From NCBI RefSeq assembly GCF_900113335.1, contig NZ_FOOX01000003.1, forward strand, positions 62,001 to 126,000: a stretch of DNA of 64,000 nt, written 5' to 3'. The translations under genes were made by a program, and so were the position numbers. Of the stretch, positions 44,171 through 51,497 are shown piece by piece (within the stretch, counting starts at the first letter, position 1; each line of letters opens with the position of its first letter). The notes under the pieces were generated by a model. That model did not search any database. It worked only from the letters and a program-made list of their open reading frames with translations, and had not been told where the DNA came from. Source of the stretch: Desulfotruncus arcticus DSM 17038. Lineage in GTDB: Bacteria > Bacillota > Desulfotomaculia > Desulfotomaculales > Desulfallaceae.

Positions 44171-45477
44171 GCCCTGAAACACTTGGTTTGATTGGTATCT
44201 GTGCTTTCTTTGCGTTGCTCATATTAAGGATGCCGATCGCCTTTGCTATGGCACTGGTAGGCTTTGCCGGTTTCAGTATGTTAACTTCTACGACTGCGGC
44301 TTTTAGTATGGTGGCCAAAGAAACATATTTGACTTTTTCATCATATACCCTTAGCGTAATTGCCATGTTTGTTTGGATGGGATTTCTGGCTTATTACTCG
44401 GGAATAGGCTCAAAATTATATGTTTTTGCCTATAAAATGATCGGACATTTACCGGGCGGCCTGGCTATCGCAACCCAGGCCGCCTGCGCGGTGTTTGGGG
44501 CAATATGCGGCTCCAATACCGCTACGGCTGCCACCATGGGCGCTATTGCCCTGCCGGAAATGAAAAAATATAAGTACGACACTTCACTGGCTACCGCCAG
44601 TGTGGCGGCCGGTGGGGTTTTGGGGGTGCTGATACCCCCCAGTGTTATTTTTATTGTTTACGGGATGTCTACCGAACAGTCTATTGGTGAATTATTTATG
44701 GCCGGTATTTTACCGGGTATACTGTTGATGCTGCTTTACATGTCGGTTATCTTTTTTTTAGTTGCCCGAAATCCTCAGCTTGGTCCTGCCGGACCGAAAG
44801 CAAGTTGGAAAGAAAGGATTTCTGCTCTGCGTGGTGGATTGGGTGAAGTATTGGTGGTTTTTTGCCTGTCAATAGGCGGCCTTTTCGCCGGCTGGTTTAC
44901 CCCCACCGAAGCGGGGGCTGTGGGTGCCGCCGGAATACTGGCAGTTGCCCTTCTGGAAAAACGCATCAGCTGGGAGGGCTTAAAAAAATCCCTTTTTGAT
45001 ACCACCAGAACTACGGCTATGATTATGCTAATGGTGGCGGGAGCAGTGATTTTCGGACGTTTTATGGCGGTTAGCAGGGTTCCCTTTGAACTGGCCAACT
45101 GGGCAGGTGCCTTGCCGTTTCCGCCCTTTGTAGTTATGGCTGTAATATTACTTATTTACCTTGTTTTAGGCTGTTTTATTGACGCGCTGGCGTTGGTTTT
45201 ATTAACCATTCCTATTTTTTACCCGGTCGCCGTCAATATCTTGGATTATGACCCGATTTGGTTCGGGGTAATTATCGTATTGGTAGTTGCCATGGGAGTC
45301 ATTACGCCGCCGGTGGGTATGAATGTTTATGTGATTAAGGGAGTTGCCCCGGACATACCCCTGGAAGTGATTTTTAAAGGTATTTGGCCATTTTTGCTCG
45401 CTTTATTTATTTGCCTGACTATTTTAATTATATTTCCACAAATCGCCACTATATTGCCACAAATGTTGTTACATTAA
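44167..45477 (+). CDS. dctM: TRAP transporter large permease (DctM type)
   Basis: 436 residues with about 12 hydrophobic segments over the whole length. Family motifs FGAICGSNTATAATMGAIALPEM, LGVLIPPSVIFIVYG, FTPTEAGAVGA and GVITPPVGMNVYVIKGVA are clear. This is the transport subunit. Overlaps dctQ by four bases, so dctPQM is one operon. Confidence 0.93.
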   Translation: MSPETLGLIGICAFFALLILRMPIAFAMALVGFAGFSMLTSTTAAFSMVAKETYLTFSSYTLSVIAMFVWMGFLAYYSGIGSKLYVFAYKMIGHLPGGLAIATQAACAVFGAICGSNTATAATMGAIALPEMKKYKYDTSLATASVAAGGVLGVLIPPSVIFIVYGMSTEQSIGELFMAGILPGILLMLLYMSVIFFLVARNPQLGPAGPKASWKERISALRGGLGEVLVVFCLSIGGLFAGWFTPTEAGAVGAAGILAVALLEKRISWEGLKKSLFDTTRTTAMIMLMVAGAVIFGRFMAVSRVPFELANWAGALPFPPFVVMAVILLIYLVLGCFIDALALVLLTIPIFYPVAVNILDYDPIWFGVIIVLVVAMGVITPPVGMNVYVIKGVAPDIPLEVIFKGIWPFLLALFICLTILIIFPQIATILPQMLLH

Positions 45478-45561
45478 TCAAATCCGGTGTAAATAAAACA
45501 TATAAAAGAGGACATTCGGGGATAACCTAGTCAAAACCATATTTTAAGGTGGTCTTCGATT

Positions 45562-45642
45562 ATGTCTCTGTTGCTATACTTTGTTTTTGGTATCGTTGCA
45601 ATCTTTATTTTAGCGATTATTTTTTTTGCTTTGTCGGAATAA
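45562..45642 (+). CDS. 26-residue membrane microprotein
   Basis: ATG at 45562 with AAGGTGG (45546-45552) 9 bases ahead, then MSLLLYFVFGIVAIFILAII and FFALSE to the TAA at 45640-45642. It is a single hydrophobic helix with a polar end, and a strong terminator follows 25 bases later, giving a complete small transcription unit. No homologue is recognised; the composition resembles small membrane regulators or spore/transport accessory peptides. Confidence 0.5.
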   Translation: MSLLLYFVFGIVAIFILAIIFFALSE

Positions 45643-45669
45643 AGTGTTGTATATAATCAACTTAAGGCA

Positions 45670-45693
45670 AAAAGCCCCGAAAGGGGCTTTTTT
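45670..45693 (+). terminator. terminator after the microprotein and dctM
   Basis: Perfect 9-bp stem AAAAGCCCC (45670-45678), GAAA loop, GGGGCTTTT (45683-45691), continuing with T residues. Bases 45694-45879 after it show no gene. Confidence 0.9.
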
Positions 45694-45879
45694 GAGATTC
45701 TGGGGATAGAGGATTTATTTCTTATGGGATACCTATAAACTATCATTTTATTTAGTAAAACTCTGTCAGGCGAATGACAAAATTTTAATATTTATGGATT
45801 AATGTAAACGTACATAAAAACAACGTTTTGAAGGATAATAAATTGGGGAACGATAAAATCCAATAAGGGGGGTTAGCGT

Positions 45880-46128
45880 TTGAACCAGCACATTCACTGC
45901 ATTATTAACAACTGCCACTATTGGGTGAATGGTAATAAGTGTTCCGCTAATGAGATTCTGGTTGCCTCTGACGAATTTGGAGACAACCGTTCGGACGCCA
46001 TTGATGCTACCATGGCCCAGCAACTCACCCCTACTTCGGCTCAATCCTGTATGGCTACCTGCTGTAAGACTTTTGTTCCCAAAGGATCTAACCAAAAAAC
46101 ATCAGACGGCATTACCAAAATGGCGTAA
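45880..46128 (+). CDS. DUF1540 domain protein
   Basis: 82 residues from TTG with AAGGGGGG 7 bases ahead. The N-terminal CIINNCHYWVNGNKCSANEI has the three-Cys pattern C-x5-C-xYW-x5-C-x-A of DUF1540, and a second pair CMATCC occurs later. DUF1540 proteins are small, Cys-rich, probably metal-binding and frequent in endospore formers. Monocistronic, with a terminator 11 bases after the stop. Confidence 0.85.
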   Translation: MNQHIHCIINNCHYWVNGNKCSANEILVASDEFGDNRSDAIDATMAQQLTPTSAQSCMATCCKTFVPKGSNQKTSDGITKMA

Positions 46129-46138
46129 TGCCAGAGTG

Positions 46139-46170
46139 AACCCGGTCATGGACCGGGTTCGCTTCTTTTA
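46139..46170 (+). terminator. terminator after the DUF1540 gene
   Basis: AACCCGGTC (46140-46148) pairs with GACCGGGTT (46152-46160), loop ATG, followed by CGCTTCTTTT. Confidence 0.85.
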
Positions 46171-46257
46171 TGACGTGGTTTTTGAGGGTTGTTCCGGGCA
46201 TCAAAAGGGTATATTATTTCTAAGAGTGTTAAATTTAAGAAACAGGGAGCTGGTATC

Positions 46258-46692
46258 TTGGAACAAATGAAAAAAATAATGTTGAACACTAACAAAGGCG
46301 AAATTGAACTTGAATTATACCCGGATAAGATGCCTATTACAGTTGGCAACTTTCTAAAATTAACAGAGGATGGTTTTTACAACGGGCTGACCTTTCACCG
46401 GGTAGAACAATGGGTGGTTCAAGGAGGAGATCCCAAAGGGAACGGTACAGGCGGTCCAGGGTGGACGATTAAATTGGAAACCCATAATGATTTAAAAAAC
46501 CTGCGCGGAGCGCTTGCCATGGCCAGGTCTGCCAATCCCGATTCGGCTGGTTCTCAATTTTATATTCTTAAAACTGATGCCAGCTGGCTGGATGGACAAT
46601 ATGCCGTATTCGGCAAAGTGACTAAAGGAATGAATGTGGTTGACGAACTGGAAATAGGAGATAAGATGGCAGAAGTCAAGGTAATTGAATAA
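46258..46692 (+). CDS. peptidyl-prolyl cis-trans isomerase, cyclophilin type
   Basis: 144 residues from the TTG at 46258 (GGGAG at 46245-46249), or 141 from the ATG at 46267. Cyclophilin core: FHRVEQWVVQGGDPKGNGTGGPG, RGALAMARSANPDSAGSQFYI and YAVFGKVTKGMNVVD, with the catalytic Arg of FHR. No signal peptide, so cytosolic. It assists folding at proline bonds. Confidence 0.92.
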   Translation: MEQMKKIMLNTNKGEIELELYPDKMPITVGNFLKLTEDGFYNGLTFHRVEQWVVQGGDPKGNGTGGPGWTIKLETHNDLKNLRGALAMARSANPDSAGSQFYILKTDASWLDGQYAVFGKVTKGMNVVDELEIGDKMAEVKVIE

Positions 46693-46810
46693 ATATTTTA
46701 CTCTGGCCCGGGAAGCCGTTTATTAACCCGGGCACCCGGGCCGGCTTCTGGATTGCTCTGGCAATTACAGCAACAATAAGACCTGATGCGGAACCGAAAG
46801 GAGTTTGCAA

Positions 46811-47398
46811 ATGGTGCCAAGGTGTTTGGGGGCCTTGTTGATACTTGTGATTCTTCTTGCAGGTTGTTCGCTGCCCAAATTAACAGCGGTGGAAAAAGAA
46901 CCTGCAGTGGATCAGGCAGCAAGCGGGGAGGAAAATAAACCCCAATCTAAAACCTCGGATATAGCTTTGGCTACATCTCTGCCAAGCCAAAAGGAAAGCA
47001 CGGTATATACAGCAGATCAATATAATAAAAATATTTCCGATGTTAAGTCAGTACTAAATATACTAATTGACAGCCTAATCATTAATGATTTGAGTAAGGC
47101 CCAAACCTGCCTGATTGACCTTGATGAAAGCGGTAGTGAGATATCTTTGGCAGAACTGCAGCAGGAAATGGAACAGCTTCATCCGATTGCATGGCAGTTA
47201 AAAGATCTACGCCCGGTAGGAAATGACAAAGCTCTGGTGGAGGTTGTTTATACGATGTCCGACGGCACGGTGCGGAGTACTGAACCTTTTAGCGTAACCT
47301 TTCTTGGGGAACAATGGGTAGTACATTTTAATTCTTTTGCCATGTCATTTCACGGCATAGCCAGGCATATGATAAAAGATTTAAAAAATCAGGGATAA
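46811..47398 (+). CDS. hypothetical lipoprotein
   Basis: 195 residues from the ATG at 46811 (AAAGGAG at 46797-46803). Signal helix CLGALLILVILLAGC with lipobox LAGC, then a linker and a C-terminal domain (LNILIDSLIINDLSKAQTCL ... RSTEPFSVTFLGEQWVVHF) that looks like an NTF2-like or DUF4878-type alpha+beta fold. No catalytic motif. Anchored outside the membrane. Family not recognised. Confidence 0.7.
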   Translation: MVPRCLGALLILVILLAGCSLPKLTAVEKEPAVDQAASGEENKPQSKTSDIALATSLPSQKESTVYTADQYNKNISDVKSVLNILIDSLIINDLSKAQTCLIDLDESGSEISLAELQQEMEQLHPIAWQLKDLRPVGNDKALVEVVYTMSDGTVRSTEPFSVTFLGEQWVVHFNSFAMSFHGIARHMIKDLKNQG

Positions 47399-47469
47399 AA
47401 AGAAAAATTCAAGGCAATAATATAATTACTGCAGTGAGCAGTAACCAGCCTCCTAAATCTCTCTCAGCT

Positions 47470-47496
47470 ACTCCGTCCAGGTGGACGGAGTTTTTT
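47470..47496 (+). terminator. terminator after the lipoprotein gene
   Basis: ACTCCGTCC (47469-47477) pairs with GGACGGAGT (47482-47490), loop AGGT, followed by TTTTTTCTTG. Confidence 0.9.
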
Positions 47497-47564
47497 TCTT
47501 GTTTATTCGGGAGGAATTACCGGGCTAAAAATGAATACTACAAAGGAAAGGGGGGCGTTATATT

Positions 47565-47828
47565 TTGACGGAAAAAGGAAAGGGAATTTCGCAGCCGGTA
47601 CGGATTACTATGGCTATGGTCCTGTGGGCATTAATTCTATGGTTCTTGTCCCTCGGGAATCCGGCTTTAGCTCAGCTGGCCCGGGCTGTGTTTATAATAT
47701 TTGTCATTCCAACGGGGCTGGTGGAATGGTTTAAGTATAAGGGAATTATTGGAGATAAAAGATCTGGTTTAATTAAAGTACTTGGAATGGCCGGTGCAGC
47801 CGTGCTTTGGTACTTTGAATACCGTTAG
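47565..47828 (+). CDS. small membrane protein
   Basis: 87 residues from a TTG with an AAGGAAAGGGGG stretch ahead. Three hydrophobic helices: MAMVLWALILWFLSL, LARAVFIIFVIPTGLVEWF and VLGMAGAAVLWYF. No named family. A terminator follows and a small gene runs in from the other strand, so this is a single-gene unit. Confidence 0.65.
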   Translation: MTEKGKGISQPVRITMAMVLWALILWFLSLGNPALAQLARAVFIIFVIPTGLVEWFKYKGIIGDKRSGLIKVLGMAGAAVLWYFEYR

Positions 47829-47837
47829 CAGGAAAAA

Positions 47838-47863
47838 ACCTGCCATGCTAGGCAGGTTTTATT
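47838..47863. terminator. bidirectional terminator between convergent small genes
   Basis: AAAACCTGCC (47836-47845) pairs with GGCAGGTTTT (47851-47860), loop ATGCTA. A-rich on one side and T-rich on the other, so it can act on both strands; it contains the stop codon of the - strand gene. Confidence 0.85.
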
Positions 47864-48015
47864 AACATATAAGTAGCCGCGGCTGCGGCCAATGCCAGAG
47901 CCACGCTTACAATAACCCAGGCAAGATCCTTTTTTACCCTCTTGGATACTATTTCTGCGTTTCTGTTATCCGTGGGAAAACTGTTTATTGGCTTGTTGTT
48001 AATTGTCTTGCTCAT
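47848..48015 (-). CDS. 55-residue membrane protein
   Basis: ATG at 48015 with AGGAGGTG ideally placed on the - strand. The product starts MSKTINNKPINSFPTDNR, has a basic segment (SKRVKKD) and one alanine-rich helix (LAWVIVSVALALAAAAATYM), ending LIKPA. It lies 26 bases after the GerM-like gene and may be co-transcribed with it. Not recognised; the strong ribosome site and good topology (positive-inside) support a real gene. Confidence 0.65.
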   Translation of the reverse strand: MSKTINNKPINSFPTDNRNAEIVSKRVKKDLAWVIVSVALALAAAAATYMLIKPA

Positions 48016-48040
48016 GGTATAAAGCACACCTCCTGTTGTA

Positions 48041-48883
48041 TTAAGGCCATTGCAGCGGAATGGAAACTGTGTCCAGCATACTACCGTCCTTGGGGCTGGC
48101 CCAATAAACCTCTAAGACTCCGTGTCCTTCTGCCGGAGGAGCAAATTTAATGCTCATTTCAAAATTGCCTCGTTCGGGTGCGCCTGCCGTGGCTGTTGCG
48201 CTGCTTTCGGCCAGAACATTACCTTTCTCATCCAGCAATCTGGCGCTGACCGTTCCTTCAAATACTCTGGCGCTGCCTTTAATCAGCAGGGGAACACTGG
48301 CAACCTGGTTGGGCGTAGGGTGGGTTACCCAGATGGTAGGTTCGTATACTTTGGAAAGATCCCTGGAAAACGGCTGTTCATAAAGTCCTACATGTCCCCA
48401 CCAATCCATGGCGCGCCCTTCTGTTTTTCCATCAACCTGAAAAGCAACTTTTTCAATGTTGGGAAGTTCAGTCAGCGTATTGACGATACTCTGAATGCCC
48501 AGTTCCTCACCGGCAGCACCGACGTTGGCTGCCAGTACCTGATCATTGAAGTTAACCGTTGCCAGACCGTTTTCAATAGTTATGCCCAGCACTTCGGTTC
48601 CTGGTGCAAAAATGCTCTTTGAATCCTTAATTAATTCTGTCATGGCTGTCGTGGCTACATCTTTAGTATAAGGTATGGAACGAACTTCTCTGACCAAATA
48701 AGCATCATCTGCAGTAAATTTAACAAAATAAAGTGCCAGGTTTACATCCTGTTGTTTTTGCTCCGCATTGGCATTGCCCGGTTGCTCGGACTCAACCACC
48801 GAAGGTTCCCTGGTGCTGCATCCCGCCACGGCTATTACTAGCGATAAAATTAAAAGGAACAATACTTTATAGCGTAACCGCAA
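48041..48883 (-). CDS. GerM-like lipoprotein (GerMN + Gmad2 domains)
   Basis: 280 residues from the TTG at 48883 (AAAGGAAGTG ahead); a longer frame to 49036 would lose the signal peptide position. Signal helix VLFLLILSLVIAVAGC with lipobox VAGC. A GerMN domain follows (LALYFVKFTADDAYLVREVR ... GTEVLGITIENGLATVNFN), then a C-terminal Ig-like Gmad2 domain (PTIWVTHPTPNQVASVPLLIKG). Related proteins act in sporulation and spore germination. Likely anchored on the outer face of the membrane. Confidence 0.85.
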   Translation of the reverse strand: MRLRYKVLFLLILSLVIAVAGCSTREPSVVESEQPGNANAEQKQQDVNLALYFVKFTADDAYLVREVRSIPYTKDVATTAMTELIKDSKSIFAPGTEVLGITIENGLATVNFNDQVLAANVGAAGEELGIQSIVNTLTELPNIEKVAFQVDGKTEGRAMDWWGHVGLYEQPFSRDLSKVYEPTIWVTHPTPNQVASVPLLIKGSARVFEGTVSARLLDEKGNVLAESSATATAGAPERGNFEMSIKFAPPAEGHGVLEVYWASPKDGSMLDTVSIPLQWP

Positions 48884-48982
48884 TACTTCACTTCCTTTGT
48901 AAATACTAAGAATGCTAATATTAATTAGCAGAAAATATATAACAGTATACCATTTTACCGGGATTTTTTCCATACATAACGT

Positions 48983-49018
48983 AAAGATCTCCTTCCGTGC
49001 ATATTGAAGGAGATCTTT
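48983..49018 (-). terminator. hairpin terminator between the 54-residue gene and the GerM-like gene
   Basis: AAAGATCTCCTTC (48984-48996 area) pairs perfectly with GAAGGAGATCTTT (49006-49018). The following T tract is short on both strands, so it may be a weak terminator or an RNA-stability hairpin. Confidence 0.6.
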
Positions 49019-49035
49019 AATAAACAAATAGTTCA

Positions 49036-49200
49036 TTAATCATAGGGGATATATGAGTGATGATCGGTTACTTTGCCGTTGGCCAGGTATTCAAGTTTAC
49101 TCATTGCTTTTTTAATCGAATTGGCAAATATCCCCGAGACAATGCCAACAACTGCAAAGGTACCCATGATGATATAAAAATCCATCCAGTATCCTTCCAT
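49036..49200 (-). CDS. 54-residue single-helix membrane protein
   Basis: ATG at 49200 with AAAGGAGG (spacing 6) on the - strand. Product MEGYWMDFYIIMGTFAVVGI, then VSGIFANSIKKAMSKLEYL and a polar end (ANGKVTDHHSYIPYD). One N-terminal membrane helix followed by a short basic helix. Single-gene unit ended by the 48983-49018 hairpin. No family recognised. Confidence 0.65.
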   Translation of the reverse strand: MEGYWMDFYIIMGTFAVVGIVSGIFANSIKKAMSKLEYLANGKVTDHHSYIPYD

Positions 49201-49235
49201 TTAAATCCTCCTTTCAATGTCGAAAAGTCTGGAGT

Positions 49236-49305
49236 CTGTCATTGCAAGGAGTGTAACGATGTGGCAATCTATACTGGGATTGCTTTGCTGCACTCGTAAT
49301 GACAG
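49236..49305. repeat. GTCATTGC-type palindromic repeat
   Basis: CTGTCATTGCAAGGAGTG at the left and CACTCGTAATGACAG at the right form an imperfect inverted repeat of about 70 bases with GGCAATCT...GGGATTGC inside. This matches the widespread TGTCATTGCGAGGAGCGAAGCGA repeat seen in many bacterial genomes. It lies directly upstream of the 54-residue gene's ribosome site. Confidence 0.8.
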
Positions 49306-49383
49306 TTCCTTTGGCGAGTGTTTTTTTAAATGTATCACTATAAACCTATGTAGTCAACGAATTAATGTTGGTATACATTACAT

Positions 49384-49412
49384 TTGCATAAGACCGCTGA
49401 ATGGTTTATAAT
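49384..49412 (+). promoter_or_regulatory. promoter of rnpB
   Basis: TTGCAT (49384-49389), 17-base spacer, consensus TATAAT (49407-49412). A start at about 49419 would precede the RNase P RNA by some 20 bases. Bases 49306-49383 hold nothing else. Confidence 0.75.
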
Positions 49413-49437
49413 TACGTAATGTCAACATTTAAATATA

Positions 49438-49792
49438 TCGAAGTACGGCGGACAGTCGCTGCCGTCCGTTTAAACGGACGGTAGAGGAAAGTCGAGACAC
49501 GCACACCGGTGCATTCTTTGACCGGTGTAGTACGGTGCCCGGCGCAAGCCGGGGCAGGGCGACCTGACGACGGCAAAAGAAACCCAACGGGTTTTGAGTA
49601 GTCATAAAGTGCCACAGAAACTATGTCACCGGGTAACCGGTGAGTGCAAGGGTAAACTCCGCCAGCGTGCAACCCAAATAGGCGGCCTTTGAGCCGCGGG
49701 TAGGGGCGCCCCCGTCCGGGGGAGGCAGACCCATGGTCTGCTTAGATAGATGACTGTCGAAACAGAATCTCGCTTACGGCCGTGCTTCGGTT
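49438..49792 (+). ncRNA. rnpB: RNase P RNA, type A
   Basis: The ends pair as helix P1: GAAGTACGGC (49440-49449) with GCCGTGCTTC (49779-49788). Conserved elements are in order: GAGGAAAGTC (49484-49493), the GCCACAGAAA segment near 49610, GTGCAACCCAAATAGG, and AGATAGATGACTGTCGAAACAGAATCTCG, written here only in part, near 49744-49770. Length of about 350 bases fits the ancestral A type rather than the Bacillus B type, which is usual for this part of the Clostridia. Ribozyme for tRNA 5'-end maturation. Confidence 0.95.
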
Positions 49793-49849
49793 TATTTATA
49801 ATTGACAACTAATGCCATAAGGTTATTGTCAAACAATCTTGAAAAAACT

Positions 49850-50110
49850 TATAATTTATGAGATTATAATATTACCTACTTGGTACGTAGCCCCTTGTTT
49901 TTTTAACCTACAAAAGTAACAAGGGAGTTTCGGTCCGGGTGCTTATGTCAGACCGCCATGCTTTGCGGAAGGCAGAAACAACCGGCCGGGCACCCACCTG
50001 GGAGAGGTGGGTTGATAAAAAGCTACGGGTTACGGCTTGGTGGGGAAAACGGTTTCAATGGGTCTTCGCTTATCGCGGGGGCCCTTTGTTTTTGCTTTTA
50101 TTTTTTCAGA
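49850..50110 (+). ncRNA. candidate structured ncRNA downstream of rnpB (6S-like?)
   Basis: TTGTCA (49826-49831) and TATAAT (49850-49855), spacer 18, form a good promoter; a second TATAAT lies at 49865. The following 220 bases have no convincing ORF but many paired segments: CCCTTGTT...AACAAGGG (49892-49925), CCGGGTGC (49937 area) with GGGCACCC (49988 area), CCGC...GCGG, and CCCACCT/AGGTGGG (49994-50012), then GCTACGGGTTACGGC. A T-rich tract follows GGGGGCCC near 50080-50106. The 3' side recalls the hairpin-plus-GUUACAGCC part of 6S RNA. Identity is uncertain. Confidence 0.4.
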
Positions 50111-50126
50111 ATATTCAAGCTGGATA

Positions 50127-50177
50127 TTGACAATATCAAGAATCTTAGGTTAAACTTGTGGTAACTAAACAGTTACC
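50127..50177 (+). promoter_or_regulatory. promoter and inverted-repeat operator of the TetR gene
   Basis: TTGACA (50127-50132), 17-base spacer, TTAAAC (50150-50155). Just downstream GGTAAC (50160-50165) and GTTACC (50172-50177) form a perfect 6-6-6 inverted repeat at the expected transcription start, as for an autorepressor operator. Confidence 0.6.
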
Positions 50178-50189
50178 TGTGAGGTGTCT

Positions 50190-50807
50190 ATGGGGGAAAG
50201 AGGTAACAGGCAGGAAGATACTAAAGAGCGGCTGTTGTTTTGTGCAGAGAGAATCTTTGCCCAAAAAGGGTTGGACGGTGCCCGGGTGGACGAAATAGCA
50301 GCCGAAGCGGAAGTCAATAAAAGGATGATTTACCATTACTTCCAGAGTAAAGAAAACCTGTATGTTGAAGTGCTAAAATACAATTTTGGCAAGGTTTATG
50401 CTTTGGGGGAAAAAGTATTCGACCCTGTTGCCAATCCCCTGGATAACCTGTGTATTATCATCCGGGAATATTTTTACTTTCTGGCCAATAATGAAAATTT
50501 TATACGTTTACTCAGCTGGGAGAACCTCTACGACAGTAGGCACGCAAGACGGCTGCTGTCAGGGTATCTAAAGAACGCCATGCCCGGTCTGAGCAAAATC
50601 TTTCAGGCCGGGGTAAGCAAAGGGCAAATCCGTCCCGATGTTGACGTTAACCAACTGATAATTAGCATCCATGGACTTTGCCTGGTATACCTCACCAGAA
50701 AAGAATTATTGCATTCTCTTTGGCGGGAAGATATGGTTTCACCAGTCCGATTGGAGGAAAGGTTAAATCATATTATCAATTTAGTCTTGCGTGGTATTGC
50801 TGTTTAA
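50190..50807 (+). CDS. TetR/AcrR family transcriptional regulator
   Basis: 205 residues from the ATG at 50190 (GTGAGGTG just ahead). N-terminal HTH: TKERLLFCAERIFAQKGLDGARVDEIAAEAEVNKRMIYHYFQSKENLY (seen in parts), the typical TetR recognition helix ending YHYFxSKExLY. The C-terminal ligand domain ends GLCLVYLTRKELLHSLW. It resembles CerR/YfiR-style regulators with TetR_C domains. Ligand unknown; likely autoregulated through the inverted repeat upstream. Confidence 0.9.
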   Translation: MGERGNRQEDTKERLLFCAERIFAQKGLDGARVDEIAAEAEVNKRMIYHYFQSKENLYVEVLKYNFGKVYALGEKVFDPVANPLDNLCIIIREYFYFLANNENFIRLLSWENLYDSRHARRLLSGYLKNAMPGLSKIFQAGVSKGQIRPDVDVNQLIISIHGLCLVYLTRKELLHSLWREDMVSPVRLEERLNHIINLVLRGIAV

Positions 50808-50889
50808 GTAATAGCAGCATTAGTGAATGAAAATTCATTCACTAATTTGTTTTTGTGAGAGATGCGGTGTCATTTAACGCGCCGATCTG

Positions 50890-51012
50890 ATAAAGAAGAC
50901 TTGGTTCAGGCGGGGTTTTGACCCCACCTGACCTTAGTCGCACTTATTTCGAGTTTATCGCCGCTTAACTCCCGCCTGTAGAGGCGGGAGTCTTAGCGGC
51001 GGTTAACGAGAT
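50890..51012 (-). repeat. double-hairpin repeat element, copy 2 of 3 (inverted)
   Basis: Reverse-strand copy of the 26646-26776 element, lying between the TetR gene and the SCP2 gene, 14 bases before the latter's ribosome site. Several substitutions in the second palindrome (GGCGGGG for GGTGGGG, loss of one T) leave most pairs intact as G-U wobble. Confidence 0.9.
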
Positions 51013-51041
51013 AAAGACTATATTAAAGGAGGATTATATTA

Positions 51042-51362
51042 ATGAGCATGAAAGAAGTTTTTGCAGGAATCCAGGAAAAACTGAACGCTGACCCTTCCAA
51101 GATGGCCGGCCTTACAGCTACTTACCAGTTTAGCCTTTCCGGTGACGGCGGTGGAGAATACTTTGTTGTGTTCGACAATGGTGCGGCTCAAGTAAACGAA
51201 GGCACAGCTGACAACCCCAGTATCACAATTTCCATGGAAGCAGCTGATTTTCAGGATATGGTTGACGGCAAGCTGGACGGCATGGGCGCGTTTATGAGCG
51301 GTAAATTGAAAGTAGCCGGTGACATGTCTTTGGCTATGCGGCTGCAGACACTTTTAAGCTAA
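51042..51362 (+). CDS. SCP2 sterol-binding domain protein
   Basis: 106 residues, a bare SCP2-type lipid-binding domain: YQFSLSGDGGGEYFVVFDNG, NPSITISMEAADFQDMVDGKLDGMGAFMSGKLKVAGDMSLAMRL (in parts). ATG with AAAGGAGG 8 bases ahead. Such proteins bind fatty acyl or sterol-like ligands; next to a CoA-transferase it may carry acyl groups. A terminator follows. Confidence 0.88.
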   Translation: MSMKEVFAGIQEKLNADPSKMAGLTATYQFSLSGDGGGEYFVVFDNGAAQVNEGTADNPSITISMEAADFQDMVDGKLDGMGAFMSGKLKVAGDMSLAMRLQTLLS

Positions 51363-51379
51363 CTGCGACATATTTAAGC

Positions 51380-51415
51380 CGGAGGGGCTTCCCCTCCGGA
51401 TAATTATTTTGTTTT
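51380..51415 (+). terminator. terminator after the SCP2 gene
   Basis: CCGGAGGGG (51380-51388) pairs with CCCCTCCGG (51392-51400), loop CTT, followed by ATAATTATTTTG. Confidence 0.85.
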
Positions 51416-51497
51416 TTCTTTTTGCTCCGGCAGGGTTATACTGGATAATGAAGAAAATATATGCACAAAATTAAAAAAACTGTCGGGAGGGAATAAC

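Noticed and set aside
49940..49985. SRP RNA-like GTCAGACCG...CGGAAGGCAG segment
   Set aside because: The GGAA loop is separated by an extra ten bases and the AGCAGCC partner sequence is missing, so it is not called as ffs.
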